Of a DNA stretch of 64,000 bases, positions 48,125 to 57,011 are shown one piece after another. Position 1 is the first letter of the stretch, and each line of letters begins with the position of its first letter. Source of the stretch: Bifidobacterium breve (GTDB lineage Bacteria; Actinomycetota; Thermoleophilia; Solirubrobacterales; Solirubrobacteraceae); NCBI GenBank assembly GCA_945889475.1, contig CAMDBT010000001.1, positions 1 through 64,000 of the forward strand. The letters run 5' to 3'. The notes under the pieces were generated by a model that was not told the origin of the DNA, made no database searches, and was given only the letters and a program-made list of their open reading frames with translations. Position numbers and translations under genes: made by a program.

Positions 48125-48553
48125 CTAGGGGTTGTTGAGGCGGCTGAAGTCGGTAGTGGCCACGCCGATGATCATCGCAAGCACGAAGATCACAATTGCT
48201 ACTGCGCCAAGAATCAGGCCGGTCATCCACATCCAGTTGGGCGCTCCACGCCTCTCTGCCTCCGTCTTGCCGAGGGCCCCGCAGACCACAGCGGCGATCG
48301 CCAGTGGCACACCGATGCAACACCAAGAGGTGAGGATGCCGCCGATGCCGCAGATCAAGGCCGCTATCGCGAGACCACCCTGGCCTGGGGCTATGGCTGC
48401 CGTGCCAGCTGCCGGCGCGGCGGGCTGAGCGACCGGTGGGGTCGTCGGCGGCGCGTCCGGTGTCGCGGGCGGCTGCGCCGGCGGTGGTGTTGCAGGCGGC
48501 GTTGGCTCAGCCGGCGTCTCAGGCTTCTCTGGCTGCTCAGAATCTCTGCTCAT
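48125..48553 (-). CDS. DUF4190-type membrane protein with proline-rich N-terminus
   Basis: 142 residues from ATG 48553. Residues 1-60 are almost only Pro, Ala, Thr and Glu (EPTPPATPPPAQPPATP), then two helices: LAIAALICGIGGILTSWCCIG and WMTGLILGAVAIVIFVLAMI. The LAIAALICGI and GLILG patterns are typical of DUF4190. Role unknown; probably a small cell-membrane protein with a flexible cytoplasmic tail. Confidence 0.8.
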   Translation of the reverse strand: MSRDSEQPEKPETPAEPTPPATPPPAQPPATPDAPPTTPPVAQPAAPAAGTAAIAPGQGGLAIAALICGIGGILTSWCCIGVPLAIAAVVCGALGKTEAERRGAPNWMWMTGLILGAVAIVIFVLAMIIGVATTDFSRLNNP

Positions 48554-48604
48554 TGCGGGAACGTACACCAGCGGCGATTGGCCGCGCAAGCGGTTTTCAG
48601 CCCT

Positions 48605-48644
48605 CAACGACAACGGGCCGCCGCGCTGCTGCGCGGCGGCCCGT
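48605..48644 (-). terminator. Candidate intrinsic terminator of the 48678 gene
   Basis: A 14-base perfect inverted repeat (48613-48626 and 48631-48644, arm ACGGGCCGCCGCGC) with a 4-base loop stands between two minus-strand genes. On that strand the hairpin is followed by TGTCGTTG, a weak T-tract. Confidence 0.6.
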
Positions 48645-48677
48645 GGCCAAGAATTGGTGCCTGCTGATCAGCTGCTA

Positions 48678-49421
48678 TCAGATAAGCGGCTCGCCACTCG
48701 GCACTTCAGTCACCGTCTCAACGACCACTACGGGACCTTCGCCTTTGGCCTCACGCAGGTCGTAGAAGAGGACTGTCTTGATCAGCGCCGAGTATGGGTA
48801 GAGCAAAATACCCGCGATCACGAAGGCGATCACGCCGACAATCGGCGCAATGTTACCCAGCAGCGCAGCTACAAAGAAGACGATCATGTAGATGATCACC
48901 AAAACCACTGCCAGCCCAATCATCCGCCAACGGTTGCCGTCGGTGATGTTGTAACTGCGGCCAAGTGAATCGAAGATGCCGCTGTCCTCGACCATCATCG
49001 CCGGAACACAGACCGACCAAACGAGGGCGATGAAAAGCCCAGGAATGATTAGGAAAACAAGCCCAACGTAGGTGCAGACGGCGACGATGATCCCCATAAT
49101 GAAAAGTGGGAACAGCTTCGGCGTGACGCTGCCGATCAGCGCGCCGACGGTCGAGACCGGGGCACTGCCGTCCTCCTCAACCTCTTTGACGACCTTCACG
49201 AGAGCGCCGGTTAGATATAGATCGAGGATGATCGTCGCGATCGCTGCGATCACTGCGATGACCGTTGAATCGGCCGAGAAATAGTTGAGGATCGCGACCG
49301 GGATGATCAGGATCAAGGTCACGGCCCAGATCGTGCCGACGGACTTCTTATAGACATCCAGCCCGTCCCGAAGGACCTTGCCGATATCAATGTGGCCGGG
49401 CGCTGCGCCTGCGGTAGTCAT
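48678..49421 (-). CDS. Multi-pass membrane protein of unknown function
   Basis: 247 residues with about six helices. The N-terminus (DIGKVLRDGLDVYKKSVG) and the middle LGRSYNITDGNRWRMIGLAVVL resemble the membrane domain of glycerophosphodiester-phosphodiesterase-like and DUF975-type proteins, where a Ser-Leu-x-x-Ser-x-x-Leu-x-x-Gly-x-x-W motif is typical. The start has AAGGAGAG upstream on this strand. Followed by a strong hairpin. Confidence 0.7.
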   Translation of the reverse strand: MTTAGAAPGHIDIGKVLRDGLDVYKKSVGTIWAVTLILIIPVAILNYFSADSTVIAVIAAIATIILDLYLTGALVKVVKEVEEDGSAPVSTVGALIGSVTPKLFPLFIMGIIVAVCTYVGLVFLIIPGLFIALVWSVCVPAMMVEDSGIFDSLGRSYNITDGNRWRMIGLAVVLVIIYMIVFFVAALLGNIAPIVGVIAFVIAGILLYPYSALIKTVLFYDLREAKGEGPVVVVETVTEVPSGEPLI

Positions 49422-49456
49422 TTGAAGAATCTCTCCTTAATTCGTTTGTTTCGCGA

Positions 49457-50821
49457 TCAGATCGCTGGTACGCCATCTGGGAGCTTCGCCATAGCAGCAT
49501 CCATCTCCTGCTGCGAAAACTCAAGATTCTCTAGATTCCCTGCCAGATAGGCGTCATAGGAGGCCAAATCGAAGTTTCCGTGGCCGCAGAGGCCAAAAAG
49601 AATCACCCGCTCCTCGCCCGCCTGCTTGGCAGCTTCGGCCTCAGCGATCGTGACGCTGATCGCGTGAGTTGGCTCCGGTGCCGGGATAATCCCCTCGCAG
49701 CGGGCGAACTGCAGCCCGGCAGCGAAGGTGTCGTTCTGAGCTACTGAGCGCGCTTCGACCATCCCGCCGTGGACCAACGCCGAGATCAGCGGCGACGCGC
49801 CGTGATAACGCAAACCACCGGCGTGGACCGGCGGCGGCACAAAGTCGTGCCCGAGCGTGTACATCGGCATCATCGGCGTAAGGCCCTGCGTGTCGCCGAA
49901 GTCGTAGGCGTATTCGCCCTTCGTCAGGCTTGGGCAGGCGGCAGGTTCAGCGGCAATGAAGCGTGTCGTTGCGCCGTCGCGAATGTTGCGGCGCAGCCAC
50001 GGGATCGCAAGGCCACCGAAGTTGGATCCGCCACCGAAGCAGGCGATTATCGTGTCCGGCTCCTCGCCGGCCATCTCCATCTGCAGAATTGATTCCTGGC
50101 CGATGATCGTCTGGTGCAGAATCACATGGCTTAGGACTGAGCCGAGCGCGTAGTTGACCTCCGGGCTCTGCGCCGCAATTTCAACCGCTTCGGAGATCGC
50201 GATCCCGAGCGATCCTGTCGGGTGCTGAGCATTCGCACGGCCGGCGTCGGTCAGATCGGACGGCGAGCGGTGAATTGTGGCGCCGAAGGTCTCAATCATT
50301 GAGCGCCTGTATGGCTTGCTGTCGTAAGAGGAGCCAACCATGAAGACCTCGCACTCGAGGTCGAAGATGCCGCAGGCGAACGCCAGCGAGGAGCCCCATT
50401 GGCCGGCGCCGGTTTCGGTCGTCAGCTTCTTGATTCCGGCCTTGGCGTTGGCGAAAGCTTGGGGCACGGCGGTGTTCGGCTTGTGCGAGCCGGTCGGCGA
50501 GACGCCCTCGTACTTGAAGTAGATGTGGGCCGGAGTATCAAGCGCCTTCTCAAGGCGGCGGGCGCGGTAGAGCGGCGTCGGGCGCCAGAGCTTGTAGACC
50601 TCGCGCACCTCTTCGGGGATCTCGATCTCCGGCTCCTGGGAGACCTCCTGCATGATCAGCTCTTCGGCGAAGATGCCAAGGAAGTCCTCGGGGCCGGCAG
50701 GCTCCTTCGTCGCCGGGTTCAGCGGCGGCAGCGGATCTCCGGGAAGGTCGGGAGCGATGTTGATCCAGTGAGTTGGAATCTGCTCCTCAGCGAGTAGGTA
50801 CTTCGTTGTGTCGTCGGACAT
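49457..50821 (-). CDS. trpB: Tryptophan synthase beta chain, TrpB2 type
   Basis: 454 residues from ATG 50821, with GGAGG 12 bases upstream. It is longer than ordinary TrpB (about 400). RPTPLYRARRLEK, GSHKPNTA with PLP-binding Lys114, TETGAGQWGSSLA and a Gly-rich phosphate loop (CFGGGSNFGG) match TrpB2. TrpB2 makes tryptophan from indole and serine and usually lacks a TrpA partner; no trpA is nearby, consistent with an indole-salvage role. Divergent from a tRNA gene and a LysR gene. Confidence 0.92.
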   Translation of the reverse strand: MSDDTTKYLLAEEQIPTHWINIAPDLPGDPLPPLNPATKEPAGPEDFLGIFAEELIMQEVSQEPEIEIPEEVREVYKLWRPTPLYRARRLEKALDTPAHIYFKYEGVSPTGSHKPNTAVPQAFANAKAGIKKLTTETGAGQWGSSLAFACGIFDLECEVFMVGSSYDSKPYRRSMIETFGATIHRSPSDLTDAGRANAQHPTGSLGIAISEAVEIAAQSPEVNYALGSVLSHVILHQTIIGQESILQMEMAGEEPDTIIACFGGGSNFGGLAIPWLRRNIRDGATTRFIAAEPAACPSLTKGEYAYDFGDTQGLTPMMPMYTLGHDFVPPPVHAGGLRYHGASPLISALVHGGMVEARSVAQNDTFAAGLQFARCEGIIPAPEPTHAISVTIAEAEAAKQAGEERVILFGLCGHGNFDLASYDAYLAGNLENLEFSQQEMDAAMAKLPDGVPAI

Positions 50822-50901
50822 CGCGCGGGCTGGCCTCCTAGGCAATCGGTAACCGGCCACGAACACTACATCTGAGCGCCAATTCGCGCCATACTCCGAG
50901 C

Positions 50902-50974
50902 GCGCCCGTAGCTCAGTGGTTAGAGCCCCCGACTCATAATCGGTCAGACACAGGTTCGAATCCTGTCGGGCGCA
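50902..50974 (+). tRNA. tRNA with CAT anticodon (Met, or Ile2 read by lysidine)
   Basis: Acceptor GCGCCCG/CGGGCGC with discriminator A at 50974, D-arm GCTCAGTGGTTAGAGC, anticodon loop CTCATAA, and T-arm CAGGTTCGAATCCTG. Anticodon CAT fits elongator Met or the Ile2 tRNA modified by TilS. The short D-loop resembles E. coli ileX more than metT, but sequence alone does not settle it. The A1-type mismatch and C1 pairing of initiator tRNA are absent. Confidence 0.9.
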
Positions 50975-51032
50975 TCGATGACCTCTACGAAGTATTCGCC
51001 CTAACTCTTAGCCACTCGTCTATCTTTGGCCG

Positions 51033-51941
51033 GTGGCGATCACGCTAACCCAATTACGCAGTTTCCTCGCCGTGATCCGCTCCGGCTCGGTAACAGCGGC
51101 GGCCGAGGAACTCGTTGTTACGCAGCCCTCAATCTCAGCCGCCGTTCGAGCGCTGACGCGCGAGCTCGGTACGCCGCTGCTGGAGCGCGACGGCCGCGGC
51201 GTAGCGCCAACCGCCGCGGGGCGCGCCTTCGCGCCATACGCAACCGACGTCATCGGACTGCTCGACCGCGGCCGCGCGGCGGCGATCGAAGCGTCGGGCA
51301 GCGCCGCAAGTGGCCTGCGCATCGCTGCCGTGACGACGGCGGCCGAATCGTTCGTTCCGTTGCTGCTGCAGCGTTACGCCTCGCGCAACCATGACGTTGA
51401 CCTGACGCTCGCGGTCGGCAACCGTGAGCGCGTGCTGACGCTGCTGCTGCGCCGCGAAGCAGATATCGCTTTTGTTGGGCGGCCACCGAGCGGCGGCCGC
51501 GAAGGGCGGATCAAGTCGCAGTCGGTGCGCCCCAACGAGCTGATCCTGGCCGGCGCGCCAGATGAGCCGCTAACACAGCAGGCGACGGTCACCGCAGCGG
51601 AGCTAAATGGAAGCCGCTGGCTGCTGCGCGAGCAGGGCTCAGGCACACGGACGGCCAACGAGGATTACATCGCCGCCAACGGCCTGACGGTGAGGACTTT
51701 GACGCTCGGCTCGAACGGGGCGATCAAGCAGGCCGTGCGGTCAGGGCTCGGGATCTCGTTCCTGGCCCGCGACTCGGTTGCCGGCGAGCTCGAGAGCGGC
51801 GCGCTGGCGGTGATCCCACTAATAAACGTGCCCCCCGGCAGGCCTTGGCACGTGATGCGCTCCTCGGTCGGGCCGAAGTCGGCTCTAGTAGCCGACTTTT
51901 TCGACTTCGCCGTCGCTGAGGCCGACAAGCCTGCCGGCTAA
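51033..51941 (+). CDS. LysR-family transcriptional regulator
   Basis: 302 residues from GTG 51033. The N-terminal helix-turn-helix is LTQLRSFLAVIRSGSVTAAA and TQPSISAAVRALTRELGTPLLERDGR, the LysR pattern. Residues about 90-290 form the two-lobed effector domain (for example RIAAVTTAAESFVPLLL). It sits 58 bases after the CAT tRNA gene. LysR proteins often control a divergent neighbour; here TrpB2 is divergent but the tRNA lies between, so the target is unsure. Confidence 0.93.
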   Translation: MAITLTQLRSFLAVIRSGSVTAAAEELVVTQPSISAAVRALTRELGTPLLERDGRGVAPTAAGRAFAPYATDVIGLLDRGRAAAIEASGSAASGLRIAAVTTAAESFVPLLLQRYASRNHDVDLTLAVGNRERVLTLLLRREADIAFVGRPPSGGREGRIKSQSVRPNELILAGAPDEPLTQQATVTAAELNGSRWLLREQGSGTRTANEDYIAANGLTVRTLTLGSNGAIKQAVRSGLGISFLARDSVAGELESGALAVIPLINVPPGRPWHVMRSSVGPKSALVADFFDFAVAEADKPAG

Positions 51942-52768
51942 TTTGCCTTCAAAAGCTTTAGCTTGAGTGACCCGACCAGCGCTACGTTGCGCCGCACGGG
52001 GATCCCCACAGCCTTGAAGGCTTTGGCCGCTTTGGCGACGTTCCTGACGCTGACGTCGAGCGACGCAAGCGAGTTGCGCGAGCTGCGGATCAGCTGCACG
52101 GCAGGGCCGCTCGGCAGTCGGTAGAGGTTGCCAGCCGAACGCTTCGCCGGCGCAAATAGCTTGCTCCACGAGGCAGGGTTCTTGGCGTTGATCGTCACCC
52201 GCGAGACATTCACCAGCCCAGCGCGATTGGCCGGAGCGACGCGCGTCGGCTTGCCTTCGGGGAAGCCGTAGACGCAGAATTGGGCGGTCAGCTTGCTCGT
52301 CTGCGAATAGCTCGGTAGCTGGACTAGCGTGTAGAGCAGCTCCGAACCAGCGGTGATCGGGATCGGCGCGAAGTGCTCAATCCCGCGCGCGTCGAGCGCC
52401 GCCGTGAGGCCCGCCAAGGCTGGCGGCTGGAAGGTTACAAACTGGTTTCCTGCATACGGCGAGGTGCCGGCACCAAGCTCGACGTTGAGGTTCCCGAGCC
52501 GAACCCCGCCCGATGAGATCGCGCTGTATGAAGCGAACGGCCAGGCCGACGGGAGTTTCAGCTTCAGCAGAGCCTTGTAGAGCTTCGCACTCTTGCTCTG
52601 GGTCGATACTGAGGTGACGTGGTTTAGATCGCTGACGACCGACGCGGTGATCGGCGGATCGATCCCAACCGTTCCAGCGCTCGCAGCGGCGCTGAAGATC
52701 AAGAATGTGCAGGTGGCGAGCGTCGCCGCCAACAGCATGCTCCGAATCGAGGACCGATTAGAGATCAC
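51938..52768 (-). CDS. Secreted VOC/glyoxalase-like protein of unknown function
   Basis: About 276 residues from GTG 52768, chosen because it keeps the basic N-region of a signal peptide (hydrophobic core near 12-28, cleavage after ASA). ATG 52738 is an alternative. After it, LNHVTSVSTQSKSAKLYKAL and a second half with VRNVAKAAKAFKAVGIPV resemble the paired beta-alpha-beta modules of VOC proteins, but metal ligands are not evident. A tRNA-Val gene lies just upstream on the other strand. Convergent with the LysR gene, sharing CTAA. Confidence 0.65.
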   Translation of the reverse strand: MISNRSSIRSMLLAATLATCTFLIFSAAASAGTVGIDPPITASVVSDLNHVTSVSTQSKSAKLYKALLKLKLPSAWPFASYSAISSGGVRLGNLNVELGAGTSPYAGNQFVTFQPPALAGLTAALDARGIEHFAPIPITAGSELLYTLVQLPSYSQTSKLTAQFCVYGFPEGKPTRVAPANRAGLVNVSRVTINAKNPASWSKLFAPAKRSAGNLYRLPSGPAVQLIRSSRNSLASLDVSVRNVAKAAKAFKAVGIPVRRNVALVGSLKLKLLKAN

Positions 52769-52846
52769 CGCCGGAGCGTAACCGACGACCAAGCCGCGCG
52801 CGCCGATTCGCCGCCATCGCAGGCCAGACCCTGCGATCATCACTGC

Positions 52847-52920
52847 GGGCGGTTAGCTCAGCTGGTTAGAGCACCTGCTTTACACGCAGGGGGTCATCGG
52901 TTCGAATCCGATACCGCCCA
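52847..52920 (+). tRNA. tRNA-Val (TAC)
   Basis: Acceptor GGGCGGT paired with ACCGCCC and discriminator A at 52920; D-arm GCTCAGCTGGTTAGAGC; anticodon stem CCTGC/GCAGG with anticodon TAC; T-arm ATCGGTTCGAATCCGAT. CCA is not encoded. Confidence 0.95.
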
Positions 52921-52938
52921 CTCTGTCGGCGCGCTGGA

Positions 52939-53730
52939 TCAGTCGCCGCCGGTCCCTTCAACGCCGGCTCCGTGCCGTCCTTCGCCGGCGGCGAAGCGGG
53001 CGGCTCCGGCGGCTCCTTCGACCACCGTTCCGAGGCCGCGCGCGGCCTCCCGCGCGATTCCTTCAGCCAGCGGCAGGCCCTGCGCCTCAAAGGTTGACTC
53101 GCGGTCGGCGATCATCGTCGACCAAGGGAACGAGGCGATCTGCTCGCCGAGCTCAAGCGCTCGCTCCAGCGCCGAGCCGTCGGCGACGCGCTCATTGACG
53201 AGCCCGATCGCCTTCGCCTCGTCAACGTCGATCACGCGGCCTGTCAGCACTAGGTCGAGCGCGCGGCCGAGGCCAACAATCCGGGGCAGCCGCTGCGTTC
53301 CGCCGTCTATTAGCGGCACGCCGAAGCGCCGCTCGGTGAAGCCGAAGCGGGCCGACGCGGCGGCGATCCTCAGATCACACCAAAGCGCCAGTTCCATTCC
53401 GCCAGCTAGGCACCAGCCTTCGATCGCCGCGATCGCTGGCTTCGGCGCCGTTAGCCGCGTGAAACCGAGCGGCCCTTCATCGGCCGTCAGCCGCGGCGCC
53501 AGAGTTTCGATCGCCTTGAGGTCGGCACCGGCGCAGAAGGCTTCCGTACCCGCCCCGGTCAGGATCATCACCTTCGCCTCGTCATCTCCGATCCAGCGCT
53601 GGTAGGCGGCGGCGAGCGCGTCGGCGGTAGCGCCGTCAACTGCGTTGCGCCGTTCGGGCCGATCGATCGTGATCACGGCGCACTTGCCGCGAACTTCGTA
53701 GCTGACTTGATCTTGGTCGAGAGGGCTCAT
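52939..53730 (-). CDS. Enoyl-CoA hydratase/isomerase (crotonase family), second copy
   Basis: 263 residues from ATG 53730. ITIDRPERRNAVD, ILTGAGTEAFCAGADLKA (oxyanion hole) and IEGWCLAGGMELALWCDLRI are standard, followed by FGVPLIDGGTQRLPRIVG, which carries Pro-Leu-Ile-Asp in place of the usual Glu region; many crotonases in this subgroup (EchA-like) have the same change. Its C-terminus is Gly/Ala-rich. Probable acyl-CoA metabolism; specific substrate unknown. Confidence 0.88.
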   Translation of the reverse strand: MSPLDQDQVSYEVRGKCAVITIDRPERRNAVDGATADALAAAYQRWIGDDEAKVMILTGAGTEAFCAGADLKAIETLAPRLTADEGPLGFTRLTAPKPAIAAIEGWCLAGGMELALWCDLRIAAASARFGFTERRFGVPLIDGGTQRLPRIVGLGRALDLVLTGRVIDVDEAKAIGLVNERVADGSALERALELGEQIASFPWSTMIADRESTFEAQGLPLAEGIAREAARGLGTVVEGAAGAARFAAGEGRHGAGVEGTGGD

Positions 53731-53758
53731 GGACGCAGGTATACCTGAGCAGCTAGCA

Positions 53759-54529
53759 CTAGGCAGGCGCAGCACCGACATCGAGCGCCGTCAGCAACCG
53801 CTGTTCGAGCGCAGCGACCTGGGGATCGGCGAGCGTTTCGATTGTCCGCGGTCGCGGCAGCGGGATCTCAAGCTCGAGCCGGACCGTCGCTGGGCGCGGG
53901 CCGAGCACATAGACACGGTCCGATAGCAGCACCGCTTCGCGCACGTCATGAGTGATCAGCACGACGGTCCAACGCTCGCGCTCCCAGACCTGCTCAAGCC
54001 AGAGCTGAAGGTCGGTCCTCGTAAGCGCATCGAGCGCGCCGAATGGCTCGTCAAGCAGCAACACGTCGTGGCCCTGCGCGACGGTTCGAGCTAGCGCGGC
54101 GCGCTGGCGCATCCCGCCGGAGAGCTGGAACGGGCGCGAGCTGGCGAACTCTTCGAGGCCGAAGGTTGGCAGCAGCCGCGATGCTCGAGCGCGCGCCTCA
54201 CCGCGCGAGAGCCCGGCGGCAACCTCGGCGCCTAGCGCAACGTTGCCGAGAACCGTGCGCCAAGGGAAGAGCACGTCGTCCTGGGGCATCCAAGCGAACG
54301 GCTGCTGGCCTGCTCCGATCGGCTGCCCGTCGGCTAGCAGCGTCCCGGCATCGGCCGCTTCAATCCCTGTCAGCAGCGAGAAGAGCGTTGATTTGCCGCA
54401 GCCGCTCGGGCCGAGGATCGAAACAAACTCGCCCGGCTCGACCTTGATCGAAACCGAATCGAGCACCTCCAGCTTGCCCCCGCGGCCGCTGAAGCTCTTA
54501 CCGACGCCCGCAAGCTCAATCCTCGTCAT
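53759..54529 (-). CDS. ABC transporter ATP-binding protein (ThiZ/SsuB/TauB-like)
   Basis: 256 residues from ATG 54529; the frame is open upstream but that region encodes the permease. Walker A LGPSGCGKSTLFSLL, Q-loop WMPQDDVLFPWRTVLGNV, signature LSGGMRQRAALART, Walker B VLLLDEPFGALD and ITHDVREAVLLSDRV are those of nitrate/sulfonate/pyrimidine uptake systems. The start overlaps the permease stop by 4 bases. The divergent binding protein suggests thiamine-precursor uptake (see 55393). Confidence 0.9.
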   Translation of the reverse strand: MTRIELAGVGKSFSGRGGKLEVLDSVSIKVEPGEFVSILGPSGCGKSTLFSLLTGIEAADAGTLLADGQPIGAGQQPFAWMPQDDVLFPWRTVLGNVALGAEVAAGLSRGEARARASRLLPTFGLEEFASSRPFQLSGGMRQRAALARTVAQGHDVLLLDEPFGALDALTRTDLQLWLEQVWERERWTVVLITHDVREAVLLSDRVYVLGPRPATVRLELEIPLPRPRTIETLADPQVAALEQRLLTALDVGAAPA

Positions 54530-55293
54530 AGGCTGCGCTCCCTCGATTGCGCGTACCACGGCATCACCAGCCGCTGTAGCGCGAAGGTCAGCGCGTAGAG
54601 CGCGAGCGTCAAGAGCGCGCAGAGAATCACGGCCGCCAGCACCAGATCTGTGCGGAAGGAGTTCTTCGCCGACTGCATGTAGATCCCGAGGCCCAGCTCG
54701 GCACCGGCGTACTCGGCGAAGATCGCCGCGACGACGGCGTAGGTGACGGAGATCCGCAGCCCAGTGAAGAAGCTCGCCAGCGCCGACGGCAGCCGCACGA
54801 GCCGCCAGGTCGTCCACCAGCTGGCGCCCATCGTCTCCATCAAGGTCATCGCGTCGCGCGTAGCCGAGGCGTAGCCCTCAAGCAGGCCAACCAAGAGTGG
54901 GAAGAAGGTGACGAGCGCAACGAGCAGGATCTTCGGCGTCAGCCCGAAGCCAAACCAGATCACTACCAGCGGCGCGAGCACGATAATCGGCAGCGTCTGG
55001 CTGCCGATCAACACCGGCGTTAGCGCGCGCCTGACAGCCTGCGAGCGATCAAGCAGAACCGAGAGCGCGAAGGCGAACGCCAACGAGAGCGCAAAACCGA
55101 GCACCACCTCGCGGACCGTCGGCAGCAGGTTGTCCCAGAGCGCGCTGCGATCGGCCCAGCCTGCGCTCGCTACGCGACTTGGCGCCGGCAGCAGATCGTT
55201 GCCGACGGCGGCGAGCGTCGAGTAGAGCTGCCACACGATCAGCAGCAGGGCGATTACGAGGAGTGCGGGAGCGAGCCTGCCTAACTGTCTCAT
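54526..55293 (-). CDS. ABC transporter permease (ThiX/SsuC-like)
   Basis: 255 residues with six predicted helices. The EAA-type loop is LEGYASATRDAMTLMETMGA followed by WWTTWRLVRLPSALASFFTGL, typical of binding-protein-dependent permeases of the SsuC/TauC/ThiX group. Pairs with the ATPase encoded next and the substrate-binding lipoprotein encoded on the other strand, about 100 bases away. Confidence 0.9.
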   Translation of the reverse strand: MRQLGRLAPALLVIALLLIVWQLYSTLAAVGNDLLPAPSRVASAGWADRSALWDNLLPTVREVVLGFALSLAFAFALSVLLDRSQAVRRALTPVLIGSQTLPIIVLAPLVVIWFGFGLTPKILLVALVTFFPLLVGLLEGYASATRDAMTLMETMGASWWTTWRLVRLPSALASFFTGLRISVTYAVVAAIFAEYAGAELGLGIYMQSAKNSFRTDLVLAAVILCALLTLALYALTFALQRLVMPWYAQSRERSL

Positions 55294-55392
55294 CAGCCTC
55301 GTCAGCGTACCGGGCTTGGCGCTTGCGGCTGGCGCCTTGAAGCTTGGCTAAGCACGTAGAGTCAGGGATCCAACCAGTGGCCGGAGCCAAGT

Positions 55393-56427
55393 GTGAAGCA
55401 GCTCAGCAAGAGTTCGATGACGACAGTAGTCGCAGCAGCGCTCGTCGCCGTCCTCGCCGCTGGCTGCGGCGAGTCGCAGCCAGCGAGCTCCACCAACAGG
55501 GCGGTCAGCATCGCGCTCGACTGGACGCCGAACACGAACCACATCGGCATCTTCGTCGCCGACCAGCTCGGTTATTACAACGACGAGGGGCTGAGCGTGA
55601 AGATTCTCCCCTATGCGAACACTGCCCCCGAGACGCTGGTCTCACGTGGCAAGGCCGACTTTGGCATCGGCAACCAAGCCGGGATCGCCTACGCCCGCGC
55701 GTCCGGCCAGGACGTCCGTCAGGTGATGGCAAACATCGCCCGGACGCAGTACGCAATCGGAGTCGACGCAGGCAACAGTGCGGTGAAATCGCCCAAAGAC
55801 CTTGACGGCAAGACCTACGCGGGCTTCGGCACCCCCGACGAAGGTCCGGAGCTTGAGTACGTGATCAAAGCCGATGGCGGCAGCGGCAAGTTCAAGACCG
55901 TCACGCTGAACACAACCGCCTACGAGGCCGTCTACAACAACACAGCCGACTTCACGATCGCCGTCACCACCTGGGAAGGCGTTCAGGCCAAGCTGCTCGG
56001 CAAGCCGATGCGCTTCTTCGAGTTCACCGACTACGGATTCCCGCCGCAGTATTCGTCGGTAATTGAATCGAGCGACAAGTACCTGAAGGCCAATCCGGAT
56101 ACGGCGAAGAGCTTCCTCGCCGCAACGCAAGAGGGCTACCGCTACGCGCAAGAGCACCCAAGCGAAGCGGCCACGCTGCTGGTCAAAGCCAACCCGCAGG
56201 CGATCAAAGACGCAGAGCTCGCGCAGCAGAGCGCGCTGCTGCTCGCGGCCGACGGCTACTACAAGGGCGCCGGTGGCGAGATCGGGCCAGTTGATCCGGC
56301 GATCTGGAATGACTACGGCAGCTTCCTTTACCGATCGAAGTTGCTGACCGGAGCCGACGGCAAGCCGCTAACCAGCGAACCTGATTGGGGCAGTTTCTAC
56401 ACCAACGAGTACCTGCCCGGCGGGTAG
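55393..56427 (+). CDS. Substrate-binding lipoprotein, NMT1/THI5 family (ThiY-like)
   Basis: 344 residues from GTG 55393. The lipobox is VLAAGCGE near 20-28. LDWTPNTNHIGIFVADQLGYYNDEGL near residue 42 is the signature of pyrimidine-binding ThiY proteins, which take up N-formyl-4-amino-5-aminomethyl-2-methylpyrimidine or HMP for thiamine synthesis. The sulfonate-type branch has a different start, so ThiY is favoured. No TPP riboswitch is seen in the 99-base divergent region. Confidence 0.88.
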   Translation: MKQLSKSSMTTVVAAALVAVLAAGCGESQPASSTNRAVSIALDWTPNTNHIGIFVADQLGYYNDEGLSVKILPYANTAPETLVSRGKADFGIGNQAGIAYARASGQDVRQVMANIARTQYAIGVDAGNSAVKSPKDLDGKTYAGFGTPDEGPELEYVIKADGGSGKFKTVTLNTTAYEAVYNNTADFTIAVTTWEGVQAKLLGKPMRFFEFTDYGFPPQYSSVIESSDKYLKANPDTAKSFLAATQEGYRYAQEHPSEAATLLVKANPQAIKDAELAQQSALLLAADGYYKGAGGEIGPVDPAIWNDYGSFLYRSKLLTGADGKPLTSEPDWGSFYTNEYLPGG

Positions 56428-56441
56428 TCGGCGGCGTAGCG

Positions 56442-57011
56442 ATGGGGATCGAAATTGCAGCGCTGGCCAAGCAGATCGAAGGGTTGCCGCCGCTGGCCGG
56501 CTCAACCCGCGTAGTGGCAATAGATGGGCCGGCCGGATCGGGCAAGACGACGCTCGCTGAACAGCTCGCCGCGCAGCTCAGCGGCGCGCAGGTTCTCAAC
56601 ACCGATCAGCTCTATTCCGGCTGGGACGGCCTCGCCGAGGGAGCACGGCGACTCGTCGACGCAGTCCTGCTGCCACTGAGCGAGGGTGCGGAGGGAATCG
56701 TCCGGCCGTGGGACTGGACTGCCAGCAGCGAAGGCGAACCGCGGGCGCTGCCCGCCTGTACGACGCTAATCGTCGACGGCGCAGGCTCCGGCAGCCGCGC
56801 CGCGGCGCAGTTCCTGAGCATCATCATCTGGCTCGACGCCGACGCGCAGCTCCGGCGCCAGCGCGCGACCCAGCGCGACGGCGAGATCTTTGCGGAGCAC
56901 TGGGATCGCTGGGCGGCGCAGGAGCGCGAGCTCTTCGAACGTGAGCAGACACACGAGCGCGCCGACCTCGTGATCCTCACCGACGATGATCCGCCACAAT
57001 CAGCGCCATGA
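56442..57011 (+). CDS. P-loop kinase (uridine kinase-like)
   Basis: 189 residues from ATG 56442, 14 bases after the binding protein. VAIDGPAGSGKTTLAEQLA is a Walker A of the uridine kinase/phosphoribulokinase type, with NTDQLYSGWDGLAEG as the acceptor-side Asp region, and TLIVDGAGSGS and IIIWLDADAQLRRQRATQRDG as later core pieces. Substrate unknown. Co-translated with the next membrane protein through ATGA. Confidence 0.82.
   Translation: MGIEIAALAKQIEGLPPLAGSTRVVAIDGPAGSGKTTLAEQLAAQLSGAQVLNTDQLYSGWDGLAEGARRLVDAVLLPLSEGAEGIVRPWDWTASSEGEPRALPACTTLIVDGAGSGSRAAAQFLSIIIWLDADAQLRRQRATQRDGEIFAEHWDRWAAQERELFEREQTHERADLVILTDDDPPQSAP

Noticed and set aside
55294-55392. TPP riboswitch before the ThiY-like gene
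   Set aside because: The conserved CTGAGA and ACCTGA boxes are absent.
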